NCBI GenBank assembly: GCA_944470555.2
Contig: OX104130.1
Coordinates: forward strand, 63,803,160 to 63,867,159
Length of the DNA stretch: 64,000 nt
Direction of reading: 5' to 3'
Origin: Heterobilharzia americana
Taxonomy: Eukaryota > Platyhelminthes > Trematoda > Strigeidida > Schistosomatidae
Part shown: piece by piece, positions 58,301 to 60,690 of the stretch
How positions within the stretch are numbered: the stretch's first letter is position 1
How the letters are laid out: the number at the start of each line of letters is the position of its first letter
Notes under the pieces: model-generated
The model's input: only the letters and a program-made list of their open reading frames with translations
What the model was told of the DNA's origin: nothing
The model's database searches: none
Program-made: the position numbers and the translations under genes

Positions 58301-59269
58301 GTTATGAACGTATCCTGAACAACGATGGACTGGATTTTTTGAAATGACATGGGCACTAAGTTAGTGTTATCCTGGCACCGTACATTAGAACAAATAACAA
58401 AATATTTGCATGTCTTGTTATTTACTTCAATTTACTACGCCGGCATTGCACAAATAAACTTCATCTAATATGCGATGAATATATATGTTCTCTTAAACAT
58501 CGCTGTTGTGAAATAACGCATGGCAGAAGTTAACAGGATTCAGCTTAAATGAAAGTCTGCGGTTATTTTAATGACTACCTAAATGCTGTAGGTACCACAG
58601 AGCATTTGTTCTAAAGTAACTTTTCTCCATTTGTGATATAGCTTAGTTCAAAACTTTCATATAGAAATAAAACTTCCTAGTAATTTCCTTTTGTTCATAC
58701 AGTTTACAAGTGTAGCAACCACAGGTTTATGATACAAAATAATAGTGTACAAGAACTTATTTTGTGACATTCATTTATCTGAGCATCCTGTTTGCACCAG
58801 TACCCCAGTAACACCCATCGATCACAAAAACCTTAACTGAATTGAGTTCATTTTCACCTTTCACCGCAGCACTACAATATCTGATTTGTATCATTTTTGT
58901 GTGTGGGATAAGCAATATTTATCACTATGAAGGATATGATCTTACTCATTGTGTATTCGTAATTTTTGTCTTACTTTTTACTCTAGTGTATACAACATGA
59001 CAAAATTAAAATCATTCGTTATGAGGGAAACCTATACTATGTTTGTGCTGAGCATTTTCGCGAAGCAGTCTACTTGCAAGCAGGAGTTAATCCCGTTGAA
59101 TTCCATTCCAGAGTCATTAAATGTTTAAATAAGATACAAAGTATTGAGGAAACTCTTCGATGTGATGTGTCTCAAACTGCTGACACCGAAACTCATCCGT
59201 CGGGTATGCATTTAAATTCTTCCAATAAAGTGCAAAGATCTGATGAAGGCTCTGATGACCTTGAAATAC
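4322..59269 (+). CDS. SLC26/SulP-family anion transporter, 11 exons, 3' end outside the window
   Basis: Multi-exon gene for a membrane anion exchanger/sulfate permease (SLC26 family: SulP membrane domain plus cytosolic STAS domain). Exons seen: 4322-4769, 8998-9108, 11735-11809, 21960-22066, 26068-26232, 30694-30849, 37986-38133, 45633-45824, 49721-49816, 51451-51627, 58987-59269, about 650 codons. All have AG acceptors and GT donors, mostly GTAAGT, and phases agree except between exons 6 and 7. The order of family motifs is correct: N-terminal cytosolic part, [15 protein letters not shown] of TM1, the sulfate-transporter signature, a glycosylatable loop, [33 protein letters not shown], then the STAS start. 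Family size is 650-1000 residues, so the missing part is the rest of STAS. The substrate (sulfate, chloride, oxalate, bicarbonate) cannot be deduced. Introns reach about 10 kb and hold retroelements. Confidence 0.93.
5100..5990 (-). mobile_element. Penelope-like element fragment, endonuclease end (copy 2)
   Basis: In intron 1. The - strand holds the GIY-YIG endonuclease (5702-5187) followed by a terminal block at 5186-5104 with ATGTCCGAAACGTTATCCAG, the same as in copy 1. Copies 1 and 2 are almost identical over 692-1290 and 5104-5702 but diverge sharply on both sides. From 5703 to about 5990 the sequence is only distantly similar to copy 1. Confidence 0.75.
5187..5702 (-). CDS. GIY-YIG endonuclease domain of PLE copy 2
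   Basis: 171 codons, no stop, nearly identical to 773-1288 with changes such as LLRILNKAG for LRRILNKAG. It shares the same YID in place of YIG, so the change predates the duplication. It carries the paired Cys (IPCNDC), the SIRITEH segment and the C-terminal [20 protein letters not shown] tail. It sits alone inside an intron, antisense to the transporter, so it is a retroelement remnant and not a host gene. Confidence 0.72.
   Translation of the reverse strand: MLPYKECTSEALLRILNKAGIKMAFKSTNSLRNKLCKLKDPIDAIRQNNLVYQIPCNDCQVEYIDQSSQPGSIRITEHKNLAKSRLVDPNKIRNLEKNSAIALHAMTHNHTVGWDSGTVLKTNLVGWRERLVTESLFIESTPNTDNRNDASPVTVMWKILLPLSSQRGREN
6105..6430 (-). mobile_element. tRNA-derived hammerhead SINE, decayed
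   Basis: GACTGACATCAGTTG near 6126 is the 3' end block shared with the SINEs at 18470 and 22871. It is followed by CAGTTGTTTCGTC...GGGACTCTTCAG, a worn hammerhead segment read on the - strand, then a decayed tRNA-like head with GGTCAGCATG...CCAATGGGTTGAG. The extension at 6280-6430 is also found beyond the copy at 18650-18790. Confidence 0.7.
7193..8290 (-). mobile_element. RTE-like LINE fragment A (3' half)
   Basis: The 3' part of an APE-type non-LTR retrotransposon. On the - strand, in order: an RT fragment ([16 protein letters not shown] near 8240), [18 protein letters not shown] (8064 downwards), [16 protein letters not shown], and near the 3' end a C-terminal [13 protein letters not shown] segment and [14 protein letters not shown]. 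Several frameshifts and stops. The 3' end lies next to an ATT run. It contains a Gln/His expansion near 7900-7950. Confidence 0.85.
8285..8997. other. Intron 1 remainder
   Basis: No gene seen. At 8755-8805 the - strand reads CTGAAGAACCAGTGCCCGAA, a phrase like the terminal motif of some PLEs but without a convincing stem. Confidence 0.4.
8998..9108 (+). CDS. Transporter exon 2 (sulfate-transporter signature)
   Basis: Acceptor TTTCAG at 8997, donor GTGAGT at 9109, phase 1 in and out. It completes the Gly codon of HVPQG and encodes [12 protein letters not shown] followed by the signature: P-V-Y-G-L-Y-T-S, four residues, L-V-Y, three residues, G-T-S-K. This fits the SLC26 pattern (PROSITE PS01130 as I remember it) at every position. 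The segment forms the TM1-TM2 hairpin at the core of the transport domain. Too short to appear as a long open frame; found from the splice sites and the motif. Confidence 0.93.
9250..9375 (+). mobile_element. Sm-alpha-like hammerhead SINE, broken ribozyme
   Basis: Reads GGTTCGAGCATGATGAGAAC (B-box-like remnant), TATCACTCACTGAGATG, GGTACATCCAG, then a worn hammerhead: CTATGGA in place of CTGANGA, an intact stem II GTCC/GGAC, CGAAAC, and GTCCTGAAC. Same layout as the copy at 60526-60690. Catalytic residues G5 and A6 are lost, so it should be inactive. Confidence 0.75.
9376..11734. other. Intron 2, mostly unassigned
   Basis: A PLE-terminal remnant (TTTCATCAAGTAAATAATACTG) lies near 9845-9875. 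Otherwise AT-rich sequence without recognisable coding or repeat structure. Confidence 0.4.
11735..11809 (+). CDS. Transporter exon 3
   Basis: A 75-nt exon with acceptor TTTCAG (11734) and donor GTAAGT (11810), phase 1 in and out. It encodes [20 protein letters not shown] and five more residues. This continues HVSVG of exon 2 as in other SLC26 proteins, where the S-V-G-T/P-x-A-V-x-S-L-M run forms TM3. It leads into the extracellular loop completed by exon 4. Confidence 0.87.
12720..12980. repeat. Unclassified interspersed repeat, copy 1
   Basis: A GC-richer patch with blocks in the same order as 62540-62740: AACAAACTAACGTC..., GTGCACCGCGATGCTCAGCTTC, CCTAGCCTGGTTGCC, then GACTAGACAACATGAAACTGG. 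No coding frame. Family unknown to me. Confidence 0.55.
13970..15830 (+). mobile_element. Penelope-like element, second family, inverted termini
   Basis: A decayed PLE endonuclease region at 14783-15430 is flanked by terminal sequence. 14590-14735 and 15685-15810 are inverted copies of each other, e.g. GTGAGTGACTTAGTGGCTTG and its complement. A more diverged direct copy of the same terminal sequence lies at 13980-14095. Near 15480-15535 is the PLE hairpin motif, TGAGCAATAATTTTTGCTCG followed by AAACGTCATCAAGTAAATAA. Limits approximate. Confidence 0.72.
14783..15430 (+). pseudogene. PLE endonuclease, frameshifted
   Basis: The first frame gives [17 protein letters not shown], then [20 protein letters not shown] and THKPTNSL, the linker that precedes the GIY-YIG domain in schistosome PLEs. 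Around 15110-15140 the frame shifts. The following frame reads [13 protein letters not shown] and [14 protein letters not shown], with YIG intact (15154-15162), and then a histidine-rich tail. At least one frameshift makes it non-functional. RT domain absent. Confidence 0.75.
15831..17457. other. Intron 3, unassigned
   Basis: No gene or repeat recognised. A patch at 16980-17180 is richer in GC and could be an old repeat, but I see no second copy in the window. Confidence 0.4.
17660..18290 (+). pseudogene. PLE endonuclease, decayed
   Basis: Reads [17 protein letters not shown] and the linker to 17770, an AGT/AAT triplet run, then in another frame [40 protein letters not shown] and [12 protein letters not shown], with stops in between and YIS for YIG. 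Same family as 773-1288 but clearly older. Confidence 0.75.
18435..18790 (-). mobile_element. tRNA-derived hammerhead SINE
   Basis: On the - strand: a tRNA-like head with GGCTCAATGGTAACGCG (A box) and GGGTTCGATCC (B box) at about 18560-18625, then a hammerhead at 18543-18498: GCACTG, CTGAGGA, GTCC stem, GGAC, GTAACAGCTGTC, CAGTGC. Both stem I (GCACTG/CAGTGC) and stem II are intact, but GAA has become GTA (A13 to U), which should abolish activity. Ends with CTCCAACTGATGTCAGTC. Confidence 0.85.
18862..19658 (-). pseudogene. PLE linker and GIY-YIG endonuclease (19413-19658 and 18862-19416)
   Basis: Continues the RT in two frames: [20 protein letters not shown] through [13 protein letters not shown], then [20 protein letters not shown], a Cys/His-containing [20 protein letters not shown] (YIG intact), [17 protein letters not shown], and [15 protein letters not shown]. 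The last is the His-rich segment typical of PLE endonucleases. One frameshift separates the two parts near 19413. Otherwise it looks able to fold. Confidence 0.85.
19589..20815 (-). pseudogene. Penelope-type reverse transcriptase, frame lost at its C-end
   Basis: More than 350 open codons. Motifs in order: [20 protein letters not shown] (N-terminal PLE block), [29 protein letters not shown] (motif A, catalytic Asp), [15 protein letters not shown] (motif B), [10 protein letters not shown] (motif C, 19790-19801) and LAFLDILL. All RT catalytic Asp residues are present. Near 19600-19640 the frame shifts from GSINDQYIG to [11 protein letters not shown], the usual continuation. The upstream end is cut by the flanking repeat arm. 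Antisense to the transporter, inside intron 3. Confidence 0.88.
21960..22066 (+). CDS. Transporter exon 4 (glycosylated loop and next helix)
   Basis: Acceptor TTTTCAG (21959), donor GTAAGA (22067), phase 1 in, phase 0 out. It encodes [13 protein letters not shown], with three overlapping or adjacent N-glycosylation sequons (NNS, NST, NIT) as expected for an extracellular loop, then [17 protein letters not shown], the start of the following helix. Its predecessor is 10 kb upstream; the intron between holds two PLE copies and a SINE. Confidence 0.87.
22910..22955 (-). ncRNA. Hammerhead ribozyme motif, - strand SINE copy
   Basis: Mirror image of 23085-23130 and the same sequence on the other strand: stem I GCACTG/CAGTGC, core CTGAGGA, stem II GTCC/GGAC, GAA, stem III GCAG/CTGT. 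All core residues are kept. It lies downstream of an A box and B box on the same strand, so it would sit in the tail of an RNA polymerase III transcript if that promoter works. Confidence 0.8.
23085..23130 (+). ncRNA. Hammerhead ribozyme motif, + strand SINE copy
   Basis: Stem I GCACTG (23085-23090) pairs with CAGTGC (23125-23130). The core is CTGAGGA (C3 U4 G5 A6 N7 G8 A9 all conserved). Stem II GTCC/GGAC has loop CATACTA. Then GAA (G12 A13 A14) and stem III GCAG/CTGT with cleavage expected after C23124. The only doubtful place is the G-U closing pair of stem III where A-U is usual. Type I layout as in schistosome Sm-alpha. Confidence 0.8.
24120..25385 (-). mobile_element. Penelope-like element, decayed reverse transcriptase
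   Basis: The - strand holds, in order and in changing frames: a [21 protein letters not shown] N-terminal block (~25040-25080), [23 protein letters not shown] sequence (~24880-24960 region), RT remnants, [16 protein letters not shown] (~24390-24430, family F-L-D-V-x-I-x-R), and [20 protein letters not shown] with [14 protein letters not shown] (24341-24123), the linker before a PLE endonuclease. Many stops. This family is closest to that at 14783. Confidence 0.72.
26068..26232 (+). CDS. Transporter exon 5
   Basis: Acceptor TTTTTTAG (26067), donor GTAAGT (26233), phase 0 in and out, 55 codons. It encodes [16 protein letters not shown], then [20 protein letters not shown] and [19 protein letters not shown]. 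The family equivalents are the F/Y-L-S-x-P-x-x-x-G-F-T-T-G-A-A segment and the ...Q-x-K-x-x-L-G-L loop. The open frame runs on into the intron and stops at 26463, but the perfect donor and the start of exon 6 support ending at 26232. Confidence 0.92.
26233..28520. other. Intron 5, first half, unassigned
   Basis: No gene seen. The frame of exon 5 stays open to 26463 by chance. Otherwise AT-rich with short frames only. Confidence 0.4.
28544..28580 (-). ncRNA. Hammerhead-like motif of a PLE terminus
   Basis: The - strand reads CTGAAGAAGCGATTTCCATG, then AAGTCGCGAAACGTTAG. It has a CUGANGA-type core, a stem GCGA/TCGC directly before GAAAC, and the ACGTTA seen at other PLE ends. One extra A separates the core from the stem, so activity is uncertain. 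No PLE coding sequence was recognised beside it. Confidence 0.45.
28825..29015 (+). mobile_element. tRNA-derived hammerhead SINE, decayed
   Basis: GCGATGGCTCAATGG (A-box part), CCCTGGTGGGGTCATGTG, CGCACTGCCAAGAAGTCGGG (worn hammerhead core and stem II), TTGTCCAGTGTTCCCAAG and CTTCAAATGATGGTA (3' block). Same order as 23040-23169, with core residues lost. Confidence 0.75.
29722..30350 (-). mobile_element. RTE-like LINE fragment B (3' end, 5'-truncated)
   Basis: Same sequence as the 3' part of fragments A and E: CCCTTGGGTTCCTAGTG...ATAGGGCTTC, CTCATTTCTTCCTCACAC, ...CTGGTCATCTGATCTGATC, ...GCCTCACGTAACGCGCC. Read on the - strand it is the C-terminal region of the LINE protein, out of frame in places. 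It ends near the segment that encodes STVSTTGG in other copies. Confidence 0.85.
30694..30849 (+). CDS. Transporter exon 6
   Basis: Acceptor CCCACAG (30693), donor GTAAGT (30850), phase 0 in and out, 52 codons: [13 protein letters not shown], then a membrane helix [20 protein letters not shown], a charged loop and VPIPVDLIV. The last motif is the family's P-I-P-x-E-L-I-V, here with Asp for Glu. A second GT (GTATAA) lies four bases further on at 30854 and would give phase 1. The next exon seen does not join in frame to either donor. Confidence 0.9.
30850..32157. other. Intron 6, first part; unclassified repeat at 31500-31760
   Basis: 31500-31760 shares ordered blocks with 57440-57640, e.g. 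CTGAATGATGTTCATAATAA against CTGAATGATGTTAATAATAA, and GATTAGCATCC in both. This marks an interspersed repeat of unknown class. The exon apparently missing between exons 6 and 7 may lie between 30850 and 37985 but was not recognised. Confidence 0.5.
32158..32755 (-). mobile_element. RTE-like LINE fragment C (3' end)
   Basis: Begins after GATTATTATTATT with GGGTTCCTGGTAGAACATAG. The - strand gives RISNKELW (near 32549), [19 protein letters not shown] and [18 protein letters not shown] pieces of the LINE C-terminus. Local expansions are present: CCTGGCCTGGCCTGG at 32350 and CAGCCAGCCAGC...CCATCCATCCATCC at 32475-32512. Open frames on both strands here are side effects of these. Confidence 0.85.
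32756..33934. other. Intron 6, unassigned
   Basis: No gene or repeat recognised. A short (AT)n run lies near 33870. Confidence 0.4.
33935..34330. mobile_element. Two head-to-head hammerhead SINEs, decayed
   Basis: 33935-34085 is a - strand copy (CAGCTGTTTCGTCCTG...GAGACTCCTCAACAG, GGGATCAAACC as B box). 34140-34330 is a + strand copy (CCTCGGTTCGATC as B box, GCGTACTATTAAGCAGTTCC, GACGAAACAACCGTCCACTG). The arrangement is that of the palindrome at 22871-23169 but much older. Core of the - copy: TTGAGGA; of the + copy: TTAAGCA. Both should be inactive. Confidence 0.8.
35226..35695 (-). mobile_element. RTE-like LINE fragment D (3' end, 5'-truncated)
   Basis: Starts after an (ATT)n run with CGTCCCTTGGCTTCCTACGG. 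Almost identical to the first ~440 bp of fragment E at 39026, so both are young or one copied the other. It is cut off near 35695. The + strand frame at 35213-35440 is an antisense shadow. Confidence 0.88.
35700..37985. other. Intron 6, last part, unassigned
   Basis: AT-rich. 37060-37560 read on the - strand has scattered retroelement-like phrases, but I could not assign a family. Confidence 0.35.
37986..38133 (+). CDS. Transporter exon 7
   Basis: Acceptor AATTTTAG (37985), donor AAG/GTGAAT (38134). The coding frame starts GTT at 37987, so it needs two bases from the preceding exon. It encodes [20 protein letters not shown], a helix [20 protein letters not shown], and FNYTIDTNK. This matches the family's amphipathic P-x-x-P segment, the following TM and the H/N-Y-x-I-D-x-N-x-E-L-I junction continued in exon 8. 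The frame stays open upstream to 37960 (K-V-S-I-D-S-N-F-S), so a weaker acceptor just upstream is possible. Confidence 0.88.
38234..38271. repeat. (TA)n microsatellite
   Basis: An uninterrupted TA run of about 18 units just downstream of exon 7. Confidence 0.95.
39003..39865 (-). mobile_element. RTE-like LINE fragment E (3' end)
   Basis: (ATT)n at 39003-39025, then the LINE 3' region, nearly identical to D over its first ~440 bp and continuing 5' on the - strand to the [23 protein letters not shown] segment at about 39860. Includes the ASFTYIG...STVS region in decayed form. 5'-truncated. Confidence 0.87.
39866..42370. other. Intron 7, first part; PLE terminal remnant at 40340-40440
   Basis: GATTGTTCAAAAGCTTTTGTGTAAATACATTACACGATC near 40354-40395 matches the PLE terminal block of 20875-20920 (GATTGTTCGAAATG...AAATACATCAC), followed by GATAACGTCTTCTT. 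The stretch 40930-41350 is GC-richer with a short frame, but no family could be named. Confidence 0.5.
42425..42560. mobile_element. PLE terminal fragment
   Basis: GTTGTGGAGCTATCTTGATATGATGACTATGGGCGACAAACTATGTCC, then ATTAATCCAGTAAATAATACTG and a TGTGTGATATATCTAATGAG end. This is the + orientation of the 21080-21180 terminal block, without coding sequence nearby. Confidence 0.7.
44060..44680 (+). mobile_element. PLE fragment with inverted termini
   Basis: 44060-44285 is the terminal block in the same direction as 17458-17650 (TTGTTCATATTCTTATCAGA...GATGCTGATTCGAT). 44360-44520 is + strand endonuclease remnant ([21 protein letters not shown]). 44520-44680 carries the terminal block in the opposite direction, ending AGTGAATAATACCGTTTCAC. 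Overall the same plan as the larger composite at 17458. Decayed, with stops. Confidence 0.7.
44736..45084. repeat. Inverted repeat around AT tracts and a copied PLE segment
   Basis: 44736-44840 and the complement of 44980-45084 match over about 105 bp with a few mismatches (e.g. GGACTTAATTTATCATGGTTTG against CAAACCATGATAAATTAAGTCC). Between them lie (TA)n, (GT)n, a 70-bp copy of 44270-44335 (GCTGATTCGATTCAGATGAGG) and a second (AT)n run at 44951-44981. Confidence 0.88.
45633..45824 (+). CDS. Transporter exon 8 (anion-site region)
   Basis: Acceptor ATTTCAG (45632), donor GTAAGT (45825), phase 0 in and out, 64 codons. It encodes [20 protein letters not shown], then [18 protein letters not shown] and the helix [20 protein letters not shown] up to YAVPT. 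The Ser-Arg of SLSRS corresponds by position to the Ser398-Arg399 anion-site pair of mammalian prestin (SLC26A5). GGRTQ corresponds to the conserved GGKTQ. This is the most strongly family-like stretch of the window. Confidence 0.95.
46442..49270 (-). mobile_element. RTE-like LINE F, longest copy, with endonuclease end
   Basis: Runs on the - strand from about 49270 to 46442. Near the 5' end is [17 protein letters not shown] (48989-49040), the start of an APE-type endonuclease. Further on come endonuclease remnants with frameshifts (48400-48760), then RT pieces: [20 protein letters not shown] (motif A, 47090-47180), [10 protein letters not shown], and remnants of the LEDLQAKT and STVSTTGG segments by 46640. 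The last 3' part and the ATT tail are missing. Heavily mutated. Confidence 0.85.
49300..49430. mobile_element. PLE terminal fragment
   Basis: TTTGATATGACTAGGGGAAG, then ATACTCGAAATGTCATCCGG and TAAATAATACCATATTACTATGTG: the terminal block in + orientation, adjacent to LINE F and 290 bp upstream of exon 9. Confidence 0.7.
49721..49816 (+). CDS. Transporter exon 9
   Basis: Acceptor CCTCAAG (49720), donor GTAAGT (49817), phase 0 in and out, 32 codons: [20 protein letters not shown] then [12 protein letters not shown]. The family motif is A-V-L-A-A-I-I-x-V-N-L-K-G-M-x-x-x-x-x-D-x-x-x-x-W-x-x-S-x-x-D; here two Cys replace the usual Ala-Val and Ala replaces Asn. Lies between the end of one LINE (49270) and exon 10. 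Confidence 0.91.
49817..51450. other. Intron 9, unassigned
   Basis: AT-rich, no gene or repeat recognised. Confidence 0.4.
51451..51627 (+). CDS. Transporter exon 10 (last membrane helices, STAS start)
   Basis: Acceptor AATTTCAG (51450), donor GTAAGT (51628), phase 0 in and out, 59 codons. It encodes [40 protein letters not shown], then [19 protein letters not shown]. The first part is the terminal helix pair (family: W-x-x-T-x-x-x-x-x-x-x-x-x-x-x-G-L-x-x-G). The second enters the cytosolic STAS domain (family: L-G-x-x-x-x-T-x-x-Y-x-x-x-x-x-Y). Confidence 0.93.
52457..53550 (-). mobile_element. RTE-like LINE fragment G (RT 3' half and C-terminus)
   Basis: The clearest LINE coding remnant. 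On the - strand, in order: [20 protein letters not shown] (53540 down), [29 protein letters not shown] (53425 down), [18 protein letters not shown] (catalytic [Y/F]ADD), [91 protein letters not shown], and [20 protein letters not shown] to [10 protein letters not shown]. Several frameshifts, no long intact frame. 3' end at an ATT run (52457-52480). Confidence 0.9.
53655..55145 (-). mobile_element. PLE, decayed RT and endonuclease with opposed termini
   Basis: The - strand terminal block lies at 53655-53760 (ATACTGGATGATATTTCAAACC), preceded by a decayed endonuclease (53780-54200), a linker (54380-54480) and an RT remnant with [11 protein letters not shown] (YVDD at 54687-54698). At 54985-55145 the terminal block recurs in the opposite direction (ATATCTGGAAAATTCTACTA...GTAAACGTCACTGAATAAAA). 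The element is thus framed by inverted termini. Many stops. Confidence 0.72.
56119..56270 (-). mobile_element. Sm-alpha-like hammerhead SINE, broken ribozyme
   Basis: On the - strand: AAGTGGCCTTCACGAGCAAG, a tRNA-like head with GATAGCGTTCTGGC and GGGTTTGAGTC (B-box remnant), GGGAACAACATTCACTG, then ACATGCAGACGAAGAGTCCC, AAATAAAACGAAACGTGAGC, CACGGATTT. Aligns with the copy at 60526-60690 throughout. The core CTGATGA is ACGAAGA and stem II is unpaired, so it is inactive. Confidence 0.8.
56271..57429. other. Intron 10, unassigned; 12-bp inverted repeat at 56324-56394
   Basis: AATCTCCGTCGT (56324-56335) and its exact complement ACGACGGAGATT (56383-56394) are separated by 47 bases. Otherwise no gene recognised. 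Confidence 0.55.
57440..57870. repeat. Unclassified interspersed repeat
   Basis: Shares ordered blocks with 31500-31760 over its first 200 bp. The rest (57650-57870) has a short - strand frame without known motifs. Class unknown. Confidence 0.5.
58228..58299. repeat. (AT)n microsatellite
   Basis: About 36 uninterrupted AT units, the longest in the window, 690 bp upstream of exon 11. Confidence 0.95.
58987..59269 (+). CDS. Transporter exon 11 (STAS domain, first part)
   Basis: Acceptor TACTCTAG (58986), donor CGTAAGTT at 59270, phase 0 in, phase 1 out, 94 codons plus 1 nt. It encodes [20 protein letters not shown], then [20 protein letters not shown], the first STAS beta strands and helix (family: I-x-I-x-R-x-x-x-x-L-Y-F-A-N-A-x-x-F). 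A hydrophilic, acidic variable loop ending GSDDLEI follows; an insertion at this place is usual in animal SLC26 STAS domains. The next STAS strand (V-I-L-D-x-S-x-x-x-x-x-D-x-x-G) was not found downstream. Confidence 0.92.
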
Positions 59270-60525
59270 GTAAGTTTGCTTTATGTTTTGTTTGGCTGAG
59301 ATATACCAGTTTCCTATTTCCTAAGATTATAAGCATATTTACAATCCAAAATTAACTGCTGCTATCCGCTACTGTTCAAGTAAGTGAAAACTATGAGGAA
59401 TTCGTAAGAAGTATCCAAAACTACTGACGAACATTAGACTCCCAATTAGTCATAAAAGAATACACCAAAGATTATTTAAACACTTCTTCCCATTTTGAAA
59501 ATTTGAACGAAACAAGAAGAACATTAGTCTCACGATTAGCATGAATGTGTTTCGTGGGTTCTACTTAGCTGCTACACAACCTATACAATATATTTATGGA
59601 CGAAAAAAGAAATTCATACGACAAAGTTTCACAAGCTGACAGGAATGTGTTGGCCAGGGGCTAAGATATCAAGGTTGGAAGCTGATCGAAATCGATAAAA
59701 ATTTATGTTGCTGAGACTATTCAGCGGCTAATTACTTCTGCAGTTATAGAATGCACATTCCGGAGAATATATTATCAGTAAATTTTTAATGATATTCTGA
59801 CACAATGGTCATTGTTTCGCCTTAATAATATTTAGAGCAAAATAACTCTCCATCGTCACACTAACGGTTGGAATTCTTATTCACCCATTTACTAATGAGC
59901 CGTAACTTAAAAATCTTTCAGAATGAGTTGGTTCTCGGTATATCTTAATTTTTAGATTGCCGTCTATTTTTCTTCTGATTTTTCAGTTCAACATTGGTAT
60001 TTCTCAGTCCAGTTTCTGTCTCCATGATGAATCTTTTTGAGTCTACTCGAATGTTTATGCATGCATGGAATCTTTCTGTATTCTTTACACTTATTATTAC
60101 TATCCTATCATCAATATGTCTACAACAGATTTTAACTGAGTATCTTAATAGTTGCAGAGTAGAAATTAAGACCGAGTAGTAAACACCGTTATTCTCAAAT
60201 TTATAGAAATGATTTAAGGATTAACCAACCATAACAAAATGTTAACAAACTTTCATTACACTGCGTAATAGTAAGCTGAACACAAATAGTCAGAGTAGAT
60301 TCTGAGATAGATAGAAAGGTAAGAAGAAAAGATGAAGAGTCATAGGATCATGAAATATTTTAAATACAAATTCATTACTTTACATAGTTAAAAGACAGGC
60401 AATATCGAGGCATCCGTACAGGAGCCCATATGACAACAGAGACTGACTAATTCGATACAGTCAACGACGGTGTAATACAAGCAATAACGCCAAACCTATA
60501 TCCGTAGCACAAGAAGTGGCTATCG
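59270..60525. other. Downstream of exon 11, unassigned
   Basis: No further STAS exon recognised. A TTTTTCAG acceptor at about 59987 is followed, in the phase required by exon 11, by only thirteen codons before a stop. Confidence 0.4.
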
Positions 60526-60690
60526 TGGCTCGGTGGTGTAGTGGATAACGCTCTGGCGTTTGAAGCGATCGCTCCCGAGTCCGAATCCCGGTGGGAACAA
60601 CATCACTCACTGGGAAGCAGGTACATCTAGCTGACAAGTCCCAAATGGGACGAAATGCACATCATGGATTCCACTTCCCGTCATTTCTTT
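60526..60690 (+). mobile_element. Sm-alpha-like SINE with tRNA-like head and hammerhead
   Basis: tRNA-like head: TGGTGTAGTGG (A box, 60534 on), GAGTCCGAATCCC (B box with two changes from GGTTCGAATCC), then GTGGGAACAACATCACTCAC, GGTACATCTAG, a hammerhead (60625-60669) and ATGGATTCCACTTCCCGTC. Layout and wording are those of the schistosome Sm-alpha SINE family. Best-preserved copy of this subfamily here. Confidence 0.88.
60625..60669 (+). ncRNA. Hammerhead ribozyme motif with a core mutation
   Basis: Stem I ATCTAG/ATGGAT (the pair next to the core is lost), core CTGACAA where CTGANGA is required (G8 to A), stem II GTCCC/GGGAC with loop AAAT, GAA intact, stem III ATG/CAT, expected cleavage after C60663. 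The G8 loss removes a catalytic base, so activity is not expected. Confidence 0.75.

Noticed and set aside
59994..60179. Possible exon 12 after a TTTTTCAG acceptor
   Set aside because: In the phase set by exon 11 it reaches a stop after thirteen codons. The open frame is in another phase and has no STAS motif.
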